Made by a program: the position numbers and the translations under genes. Positions 1-5,668 of a stretch of DNA of 6,094 nt are shown piece by piece; the first letter of the stretch is position 1; each line of letters opens with the position of its first letter. Where the stretch lies: contig JASHQV010000001.1 in the NCBI GenBank assembly GCA_030038955.1, forward strand, positions 1 through 6,094, in the 5' to 3' direction. Source of the DNA: Solirubrobacteraceae bacterium (GTDB lineage: Bacteria; Actinomycetota; Thermoleophilia; Solirubrobacterales; Solirubrobacteraceae). The notes below the pieces were generated by a model that worked only from the letters and a program-made list of their open reading frames with translations, was not told the DNA's origin and did not search any database.

Positions 1-830
1 AGCGGGCCTTCGTTCGGAACCAGGCGGTTCATCCCGAGACCGGCGAAGAAGGCGCCGACGATTCCCTCGATGCCGAAGCTCGCCGCCACCGTCGCGGCCG
101 CCAGGAAGGCGGCGATCGCGAGCATGTAGCGAACCATCCGGTCGGTTCCGAGGCGGCGGAAGGCCAGCCGCGCGAGCCGCGGCAGGATCACCAACGAGAA
201 CACGAGCAGCACCACGAGACCGACCACGATCTGGACGGCGATCGACAGCGGCGAGCCGCCCTGGAGCTGCGACGAGGAGACGGCGGTGAGCACGATCAGC
301 GAGGCGGTGTCGGTCAGCACCGTGGCTCCGACCGCGGTCGCGACTGCCGAGTGCGTCGAGAGTCCGGCGCGCCGCACCGCTGGATACACGAGCAGCGTGT
401 GCGAGGCCATCAACGAGCCGAGCAGCACCGCCGCCGGCGTGCTCCAGTGCATCGAGAAGCCGACCGCCGCCCCGAGCGCCAGCGGGATCAGGAAGGTGAT
501 CGTCCCGAACATGATCACGGCCCGGCGGTGCACGCGCAGCAGCGACAGGTCGAGCTCGACCCCGGCCATGAACATCAGGTACAGCAGCCCGACCTGGGAG
601 AGGTCCGGCACGGTCGTGTTGCCGGCACCGATCACGTTGACGCCGTAGGGGCCGATCAGGAAGCCCCCCAGCAGCAGCCCGATGATCCCCGGCAAGCGCG
701 CGCGCTCGAGCAGTGGCGGACCGATGATGATCACCAGGAACAGGACCAGGAACTCCCAGGCTGATCCTGTCGGCGCCTTGATCGTGATCGCCGCCGGCGC
801 CAAGCTAGAGAGTGCGGGCAGGGCGATCAA
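1..830 (-). CDS. Cation:proton antiporter, CPA2 (KefB/NapA-like) family, C-terminus cut by window edge
   Basis: Integral membrane exchanger expected to swap protons for Na+ or K+ across the cytoplasmic membrane. The first 276 residues are visible and the frame is open to base 1. It is rich in hydrophobic helices: about 25-41, 46-62, 78-93, 104-126, 133-150, 163-184, 196-216, 233-250 and 254-265. Family hallmarks are the segment LLYLMFMAGVELDL (residues 82-95), the stretch GATVLTDTASL (168-178) with Asp174 in the ion-binding position, and GAFFAGLGMNRLVP (259-272). I chose the TTG at 828-830 because GGAG lies six bases upstream (837-840) and the TTG overlaps the TGA of the preceding binding-protein gene as TTGA. 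Most family members have about 380-600 residues, some with C-terminal regulatory domains, which would lie outside the window. The canonical Asp-Asp or Asn-Asp pair reads Thr173-Asp174 here. Family assignment is firm; the ion is unknown. Confidence 0.9.
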   Translation of the reverse strand, partial: MIALPALSSLAPAAITIKAPTGSAWEFLVLFLVIIIGPPLLERARLPGIIGLLLGGFLIGPYGVNVIGAGNTTVPDLSQVGLLYLMFMAGVELDLSLLRVHRRAVIMFGTITFLIPLALGAAVGFSMHWSTPAAVLLGSLMASHTLLVYPAVRRAGLSTHSAVATAVGATVLTDTASLIVLTAVSSSQLQGGSPLSIAVQIVVGLVVLLVFSLVILPRLARLAFRRLGTDRMVRYMLAIAAFLAAATVAASFGIEGIVGAFFAGLGMNRLVPNEGP

Positions 831-1708
831 CGCCCACTCCGCAGCAGCGGGATCGAGGTCTCGGCGCTGGCCGCGCTTGCTCCCACCCAGCGGCGCAGGA
901 GCGCGTCGATCGTGCCATCGGCCGTGAACGCGCGGAGCGCCGAGTCGACCGCCTGGACGTTGCCCGAGCCCTTCGGCAGCGCGGCGGCGATCGTCTCGGC
1001 GCTCGCGAGCTGTGCCGCGGCGTGCAGCTTGCCGCGCGAGTGGCGGGCGATCGCCACCGCCAGCGGCAGGTCGAGCAGCGCCGCGTCGATGCGGCCGGCC
1101 TCGAGCGCGTCCAGCATCCGGGACGTGCTCGTGAACACCTGCACCGGGCGGCTGGGAGCGATCATGCTCTTGACCGTGCCAAGCAGAGTCGTGCCGTGGA
1201 CCGCTCCCCAGCGGAGCGCGCGGGCGGCGGCGAGGTCGGGAACGGCGGTCCCGGTCCTCGCGACGACCGTCGGCGGCGCGCTCAGATAGGCCGAGGAGAA
1301 ATCGAGGCGTCGCTCGCGCCACGCGGTGGGAGTGATCAGATCGAGTGCCAGGTCGGCGCCGTCCAGCTTGCCGGCGACGATCCGGTCGAACCGCTCGAGC
1401 CGTATGTGCACCGATCTGAGGCCGAAGCGCTCGGCCATGTCCCGGGCCAGCTCGTACTCGAAGCCGCCGGTGACGTGATTCGCCGTCCCGCTCCAGAAGC
1501 CGGCGATCGGTATGTCGCTGGTGACCACGGTGAGGACTCCGCGTACGCGCGGCGTGAACGTTCCCGCGGCCGGAGAGGTCGTGCGATCGCCGCACGCCGC
1601 GACCAGGATCGCAGCGAGCAGGGCGCCAGCCAGGATCGCCACGAGCCGCGTCCCCGATCGACGGGCGGCGGCGGACATCGGGGATGCTTGCGGCTCCGTG
1701 ACGATCAT
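827..1708 (-). CDS. Orphan extracellular solute-binding lipoprotein, family 3 (SBP_bac_3)
   Basis: A 293-residue binding protein, probably anchored by lipid on the outer face of the cytoplasmic membrane. Residues 1-38 form a signal sequence: an Arg-containing n-region, a hydrophobic core (22-36) and a lipobox VAAC with Cys39 as the predicted lipidated residue. The mature part fits the family-3 pattern: opening strand LTVVTSDIP (59-67), GGFEYELARDMAERFG (81-96), TPTAWRERRLDFSSAY (126-141), then the second lobe with GTTLLGT (172-178), GRIDAALLD (205-213) and a closing DGTIDALLRRWVG (264-276). Arg131 aligns with the arginine that grips the alpha-carboxylate of amino acids in this family, and Asp213 with the usual amino-group ligand, so an amino acid or similar ligand is plausible but not shown. 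The ATG at 1706-1708 overlaps the upstream stop as ATGA and has GGAG eight bases before it. A second ATG at 1676-1678 would give a more typical signal peptide but has no ribosome site. No permease or ATPase gene is visible. Confidence 0.9.
   Translation of the reverse strand: MIVTEPQASPMSAAARRSGTRLVAILAGALLAAILVAACGDRTTSPAAGTFTPRVRGVLTVVTSDIPIAGFWSGTANHVTGGFEYELARDMAERFGLRSVHIRLERFDRIVAGKLDGADLALDLITPTAWRERRLDFSSAYLSAPPTVVARTGTAVPDLAAARALRWGAVHGTTLLGTVKSMIAPSRPVQVFTSTSRMLDALEAGRIDAALLDLPLAVAIARHSRGKLHAAAQLASAETIAAALPKGSGNVQAVDSALRAFTADGTIDALLRRWVGASAASAETSIPLLRSGR
837..840 (-). promoter_or_regulatory. Shine-Dalgarno GGAG for the TTG-initiated antiporter
   Basis: On the minus strand GGAG is followed by the six-base spacer TGGGCG and then TTG at 830-828. 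It lies inside the last codons of the solute-binding protein gene. Its spacing, together with the TTGA start/stop overlap, decides the antiporter start and indicates coupled translation. Confidence 0.6.
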
Positions 1709-2895
1709 CTTCCTCGCTCCGCCTGGCTGGGGGCTAGCCACTCGAGCCACACGCCACTGGGGTGCCCGATCGCAAGCAGCGCGGCCGACCGACGCCCGCG
1801 TCTGTAGGCAAGCTTGGCGAGGACGCCGAACACGCCTTCGCTGCGGTTGCGCTCGAGCAGCGGAGTCGGTGCGGGAGTCCCGATCACGGTCGACGTCGCC
1901 GCCCTGCCCATCGGCACGAGCGGATCGATCGAGATCCAATCGAGATCGCGTTCGGCTCCGACCCCGTCGACGATCGCGCGGAACCGCGCGAGCTCGTCGG
2001 GCTCGAAGAACACGTGCACGTAGCTGTCGACGACGCACACCAGGGGGCCATCGGGAATCGCTGCGAGGATCTCGGGCAGGACCTCCGACGCGTCGCCCCG
2101 TACCCGACGCGCGGGATGCTCGATCGTGACCTGCGCGGCGGCGTGGAAGCGAGTGACCGCGCCAATCTCCTGCGGGACGCATGCCGCCAGCCACGCTCGC
2201 ACGCCGGCATCGTCGAGGTCGAGTGGCTCGATGTCGACGCCTACCCGCTCGACGACTCGAGGCAGTGCCGACGGTGCAGGTGGCGTTCGCGTGCCGCGGA
2301 TATCCACCGCGAGCGTCAGCTCCGAGCCCGCGCCGCCGGCGCTCGCGAGTGACGGGCCGGGGCCGCGAAACACGTATCGGTAGCGGTCGAGGTGCAACCC
2401 GAGACCGGCTCCGGTCCCGACGTCGATCAATGCCAGCTCTCGCTCCTCCTCGGCCTCTGGGCCGAGTGCCGCCACGATGTGTGCGCACCTGCCGACTTCG
2501 TTCATCTGGTAGCGGTGGCAAGCGCACAGCTCGAGCAACTGGTCACGGTGGTCGAGGCAGAACGCTCGGTAGTCGCGGCGAAAGTGCCGATCAAGCGGCG
2601 GCTGGGGCTGGCCCAGGCGCGGAAACGAATCACGCAGCGGCCTCGGCTCGAGCCGCAGCACGAGCGAGTTTGCCGCCGCCGTGAACAGCAGTGGCGGAAG
2701 TCTGTCCGGCGCGATCGTCGAAGCGATCGCGACGAGCTCGGCATCATCGTGGAGAGCGTCGAACTGCGCGGCCGTCAACCGCCACGTGTCGGGGGCGCCG
2801 CGAGGCGACCACGCGGCGGCAACGGTGGCCGCCTCCTCGCGCACCACCTCCACAGGAGTCGTCCACCCGGTCACAAGGCGGATGATTGCAGCCAC
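1705..2895 (-). CDS. DUF2332 family protein, possibly SAM-binding
   Basis: A 396-residue soluble protein that I assign to the DUF2332 family (PF10094), whose function is not established. Visible family blocks are: YQMNEVGRCAHIVAAL (129-144), the glycine-rich loop DVGTGAGLGLHLDRYRY (158-174), GVDIEPLDLDDAGVRAWLAACV (219-240, beginning GVDIEPLDLDD), RVRGDASEVLPEI (264-276), VVDSYVHVFF (288-297) and a C-terminal GVWLEWLAP (381-389). The glycine-rich loop followed by acidic residues resembles the nucleotide loop of Rossmann-type methyltransferases, so SAM binding is a reasonable but unproven idea. There is no signal peptide or membrane helix. The GTG at 2893-2895 is the most upstream start possible, because an in-frame TGA lies about 27 bases before it. 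No good ribosome site precedes it, so a start at a later GTG (for example codon 8 or 15) cannot be excluded. It follows ftsH by 45 bases and overlaps the next gene by ATGA. Confidence 0.82.
   Translation of the reverse strand: MAAIIRLVTGWTTPVEVVREEAATVAAAWSPRGAPDTWRLTAAQFDALHDDAELVAIASTIAPDRLPPLLFTAAANSLVLRLEPRPLRDSFPRLGQPQPPLDRHFRRDYRAFCLDHRDQLLELCACHRYQMNEVGRCAHIVAALGPEAEEERELALIDVGTGAGLGLHLDRYRYVFRGPGPSLASAGGAGSELTLAVDIRGTRTPPAPSALPRVVERVGVDIEPLDLDDAGVRAWLAACVPQEIGAVTRFHAAAQVTIEHPARRVRGDASEVLPEILAAIPDGPLVCVVDSYVHVFFEPDELARFRAIVDGVGAERDLDWISIDPLVPMGRAATSTVIGTPAPTPLLERNRSEGVFGVLAKLAYRRGRRSAALLAIGHPSGVWLEWLAPSQAERGR
1717..1720 (-). promoter_or_regulatory. Shine-Dalgarno GGAG for the solute-binding protein
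   Basis: GGAG lies eight bases before the ATG at 1708-1706, inside the end of the DUF2332 gene. It supports the upstream ATG over the in-frame ATG at 1678, before which I see no such site. Confidence 0.55.
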
Positions 2896-2940
2896 ACTTG
2901 GAAGCGGGCTGGCGAGTGGCTGTCAGCAGCAGGCGCCTAT

Positions 2941-5061
2941 CTATACCGAGGCGAGCGGGGCGCCCCCGCGGGCGCTCGCGAGCGGCCCATCCGGTGCACC
3001 GATCGCCGCCGGCTCATCCGGCGCGCCGATCGCCGCCGGCTCGTGCGGGGCGTCGAGCGCGGGCCGGTCCGGCGCGACGATCTGCGGGTCGGGCAGGCCC
3101 GCGGCGGCATACGCGGCGGCCTCGTCGAGCGTCTCGTGCTCGAGCAGCGCGTGGGCAAGCGCCTCGAGCTGCGGGCGGTGGCCTCGCAGACGCTCGAGCG
3201 CGCGGGCGTGGCACTCGTCCGCGATCCGCTTGACCTCCTCGTCGACCGCCTGCCGCGTGCGCTCGGACGCGATCCCGTCTCCGGGGAGGCCGTACGGTCC
3301 CGCGCCCTCGGCCGGGAGCACCGTGACGAGCCCGATCTGCTCGGACATGCCCCAGCGGCCAACCATCTGCCGCGCCAGCGCTGTTGCCTGCTCGAGGTCG
3401 GACTCGGCGCCGGTGGTGACCGCGCCATAGATCAGCTCCTCGGCCGCGCGACCGCCCAACAGGCCGGTCATCCGCCCACGCAGGTATGGCTCGTCGAATC
3501 CGTAGCGATCCTTCTCGGGGCTCTGGAAGGTGACGCCGAGGGCCCGTCCGCGCGGAATGATCGAGACCTTTCGCACGGGGTCGGCACCCGGCTCGAGCAT
3601 CCCCAGCAGCGCGTGCCCGGACTCGTGGTAGGCGGTCCGTTCACGCTCCTCGGCGGAGATCAGGATGTGGCGCGCCGTGCCCAGCACGACCTTCTCGAGC
3701 GCATCCGCGAACTCCGCCGCGCCCACCTGCCGGTGGCCCCGCCGGGCCGCCAGCAACGCGGCCTCGTTGACCAGGTTGCGGAGGTCGGCGCCGACCATGC
3801 CGGGCGTCGAGGAGGCGACGCTCGCGAGGTCGACGTCGGCGGCCAACGGCACCGAACGGGTGTGCACGCTGAGAATCTGCTCGCGGCCAAGCTGGTCGGG
3901 CGGGTTGACCGCGATCCGGCGATCGAACCGCCCCGGCCGCAGCAGCGCGGCGTCGAGGATCTCCGGGCGGTTGGTCGCCGCCAGCACGATCACGCCCTCA
4001 TTGCCGGTGAAGCCGTCCATCTCGGTGAGAATCTGATTGAGCGTCTGCTCACGCTCGTCGTGGCCGCCGCCGGGAATCGACCCGGCCGCCCGCGAGCGGC
4101 CGATCGCGTCGAGCTCGTCGATGAACACGATCGCCGGTGCCTCCCGCTTGGCCTGCTCGAACAGATCACGTACGCGGCTGGCGCCGACGCCGACGATCAT
4201 CTCGATGAACTCCGACGCCGACATCGAGAAGAACGGCACCTCGGCCTCGCCCGCCACCGCCTTCGCCAGCAGCGTCTTGCCTGTCCCGGGCGGGCCGGTC
4301 AGCAGCACGCCACGCGGCACCATCGCGCCCAGCTGCCGGTAGCGGTCCGGGTTCTTGAGGAAGTCGACCACCTCGGCCAGCTCGTCGGTCGCCTCGTCGA
4401 TCCCCGCCACGTCCTTGAACGTGGTGCGCTCCGGGCTCGGCTCGTAGCGGCGGGCGCGCGCCTTGCCGAACCCGGCGAACGAGCCCGCGCCGGCTGCCAT
4501 CCCGCGCGAGGCGCCGCGCATCAGCAGCACGAACAGCCCCACCAGCAGCAGCGTCGGGCCGAACCCTACGAGCAGCTCCTCGGGCAGCGACGAGCTGCTC
4601 GCCGGCTTCGCGCCGATCGTCGCGCCTTCGGCCAGCAGCTGCTGGAACACCTGGTCGTTGGCGAACACCGGTCGCTGCGTCTTGAACTCCCGCGAACGCT
4701 CCCCCGTCTTGCCCGATGGGTAGCGAATCGCGGTGCGCAACATCCCATCGATCGTCTCGCCGGTGGCGGTCACCGAGGCTACGTTGTGGTCGCTCACCTG
4801 CGCGCGGAAGACGCTGTACGGCAGGTTCAGCCGCACCGTCGAGCTGCGCCCAGACAACGTCGCCGCCAGCACCCAGTTGCCCACCAGCATCAACCCAACC
4901 ACCAGCCAGATCCAGCGTCCGACCCCACCGCCGCGGGGCGGAGCCCCGCCTGGCCGCGGTCCAGGGGGCTGGCGTGAGCCCTCGACGCGCCAGGGATCGC
5001 GCGCGCCACCGTCGCGAGGCGTATTCGCGCGGCTCCCGCGGGTCTCGTCGCTGTCGGCCAT
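2941..5061 (-). CDS. ftsH: FtsH: membrane-anchored AAA+ ATP-dependent zinc metalloprotease
   Basis: Hexameric inner-membrane protease that uses ATP to extract and degrade membrane and unstable cytosolic proteins. From the ATG at 5059-5061 it has 706 residues against 644 in Escherichia coli. Order of parts: Pro/Arg/Gly-rich tail (9-49), first membrane helix (50-69), extracytoplasmic domain (about 70-162), second helix (163-181), AAA+ module with Walker A GPPGTGKT (256-263), Walker B IVFIDE (311-316) and second region of homology (361-381, ending RPGRFDRR), then the peptidase with HESGH (479-483) and third zinc ligand Asp555 in GAESDLEQAT. All catalytic residues are present. Two oddities are the pore loop EMIVGVGA with Ile289 where Phe is canonical, and a C-terminal tail carrying a repeated EPAAIGAPD. 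An earlier in-frame ATG at 5137-5139 adds 26 residues with no resemblance to FtsH and no clear ribosome site, so I prefer 5061, although its own site (GAGA, about nine bases away) is weak. It may be a paralogue rather than the housekeeping copy. Confidence 0.95.
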   Translation of the reverse strand: MADSDETRGSRANTPRDGGARDPWRVEGSRQPPGPRPGGAPPRGGGVGRWIWLVVGLMLVGNWVLAATLSGRSSTVRLNLPYSVFRAQVSDHNVASVTATGETIDGMLRTAIRYPSGKTGERSREFKTQRPVFANDQVFQQLLAEGATIGAKPASSSSLPEELLVGFGPTLLLVGLFVLLMRGASRGMAAGAGSFAGFGKARARRYEPSPERTTFKDVAGIDEATDELAEVVDFLKNPDRYRQLGAMVPRGVLLTGPPGTGKTLLAKAVAGEAEVPFFSMSASEFIEMIVGVGASRVRDLFEQAKREAPAIVFIDELDAIGRSRAAGSIPGGGHDEREQTLNQILTEMDGFTGNEGVIVLAATNRPEILDAALLRPGRFDRRIAVNPPDQLGREQILSVHTRSVPLAADVDLASVASSTPGMVGADLRNLVNEAALLAARRGHRQVGAAEFADALEKVVLGTARHILISAEERERTAYHESGHALLGMLEPGADPVRKVSIIPRGRALGVTFQSPEKDRYGFDEPYLRGRMTGLLGGRAAEELIYGAVTTGAESDLEQATALARQMVGRWGMSEQIGLVTVLPAEGAGPYGLPGDGIASERTRQAVDEEVKRIADECHARALERLRGHRPQLEALAHALLEHETLDEAAAYAAAGLPDPQIVAPDRPALDAPHEPAAIGAPDEPAAIGAPDGPLASARGGAPLASV
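2984..3052 (-). repeat. 27-bp in-frame tandem repeat at the 3' end of ftsH
   Basis: Two adjacent 27-base units (2984-3010 and 3011-3037) differ at only a few positions, and a diverged partial third copy follows (3038-3052). On the minus strand they encode EPAAIGAPD twice, at about residues 674-691 of FtsH. The unit is a multiple of three, so copy-number change keeps the frame. The tail lies beyond the conserved peptidase fold and is probably disordered. Confidence 0.8.
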
Positions 5062-5146
5062 AACCAAAGTCTCGTAATGGGCAACCCATGCCGCCTCCGT
5101 AGTTCGCCGTAGCGGGCTGCGGGCCGGATGCGGATTCATCTGCCGG

Positions 5147-5164
5147 GCCCGGACGCGTCCGGGC
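5147..5164. other. 18-base perfect palindrome in the gap before ftsH
   Basis: The sequence GCCCGGACGCGTCCGGGC is a perfect inverted repeat starting five bases past the stop codon of the hydrogenase maturation protease gene. As RNA it could form a seven-pair GC stem with a CGCG loop. No T-run follows on the minus strand, so it is not a classical intrinsic terminator. It could be a 3'-end stabilising hairpin or a protein-binding site. A second, overlapping palindrome CCGGGCCCGG (5143-5152) would compete with it. Confidence 0.45.
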
Positions 5165-5169
5165 GCCGC

Positions 5170-5652
5170 TCAGGGATCCCCAGCAACCGCCGATGCGTCT
5201 CGGAGCACGGCCGCGGCGACGCTGACGACCGCCGCTCGGGTCGACTCGGAGATCGAGTCGCCGAGCTCGAACGCGCGGCCCTCGATCGCATACACGATCA
5301 CGCGCGCGGGAAGCTGGCCGAGCGTGCGCGCGAGCTCGATCGTCTCGCCGAGCGCGAGCGCGTGCGTCGAGGTCGAGCAGTCGGCGGCACCGGCGAGCGG
5401 CGCATCCGAGGCGTCGAGGCGCTGAACCGTGCCAGGGGTTGCGCCCGAGCGCGCGGCGTCGATCACGATCGTCGTGCCGTAGCCGCGCCAGGCGCCGAGC
5501 AGCCGCGTGGCATCGCCCTGCTCCTCGCGCACGTCGATTCCAACGGCGCGGGGGTCGGCACGCAGGCGCCGTGCCACCCACACGCCGGCGCCGTCGTCGC
5601 CACGCAGCTCGTTGCCGACGCCGATCACCAGGGCGCGACCGTGCTCGGTCAC
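5170..5652 (-). CDS. [NiFe]-hydrogenase maturation endopeptidase (HycI/HoxW/HupD-like, peptidase M52)
   Basis: Cytoplasmic endopeptidase expected to clip the C-terminal tail of the hydrogenase large subunit after nickel insertion, which lets the active site close. It has 160 residues, the usual length. It opens with the family signature VIGVGNELRGDDGAGVWVARRL (residues 9-30, core GVGNELRGDDGAG). By alignment with Escherichia coli HybD, where Glu16, Asp62 and His93 bind nickel, the counterparts are Asp20, Asp65 (in VIDAA) and His97 (in TSTHALAL); Asp at the first position is common in this family. IVYAIEGRAFELG (119-131) is the usual later block. The start is GTG at 5650-5652, with only a weak purine stretch upstream. 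It begins 16 bases after the stop of the large-subunit gene, so the pair is very likely co-transcribed and the neighbour is the obvious substrate. The exact subclass, and so the gene symbol, cannot be decided here. Confidence 0.93.
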   Translation of the reverse strand: MTEHGRALVIGVGNELRGDDGAGVWVARRLRADPRAVGIDVREEQGDATRLLGAWRGYGTTIVIDAARSGATPGTVQRLDASDAPLAGAADCSTSTHALALGETIELARTLGQLPARVIVYAIEGRAFELGDSISESTRAAVVSVAAAVLRDASAVAGDP

Positions 5653-5668
5653 CAGCGTCCGCCCGTGC

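Noticed and set aside
812..1807. 331-codon open frame on the plus strand opposite the binding-protein gene
   Set aside because: Low-complexity Arg/Gly-rich translation with no motif. The opposite strand encodes a convincing lipoprotein.
1709..2527. Long N-terminal extension of the binding-protein frame upstream of its ATG
   Set aside because: The extension is Arg-rich and overlaps the DUF2332 gene in another frame. The signal peptide, GGAG and ATGA overlap all place the start at 1708.
2896..2940. Possible terminator between ftsH and the DUF2332 gene
   Set aside because: Only weak four-base stems are seen, with no T-run; read-through into the downstream trio is more likely.
2392..4977. 861-codon open frame on the plus strand opposite ftsH and DUF2332
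   Set aside because: It is antisense to two genes with clear family motifs. Its translation is Arg/Gln/His-rich with no recognisable domain, typical of an open frame created by GC-rich third positions.
5062..5136. Possible promoter for ftsH
   Set aside because: I found no convincing -35/-10 pair on the minus strand in this gap, so no promoter is annotated.
5242..5260. Inverted repeat CGACTCG/CGAGTCG with a five-base spacer
   Set aside because: It falls inside the maturation protease coding region and encodes ordinary residues near the C-terminus; short GC-rich repeats like this are expected by chance.
4166..5581. 471-codon minus-strand open frame overlapping ftsH and the maturation protease
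   Set aside because: It lies in a different frame from two motif-rich genes and shows no domain of its own. Only the ribosome site at its internal ATG (5089) was kept, as a finding.
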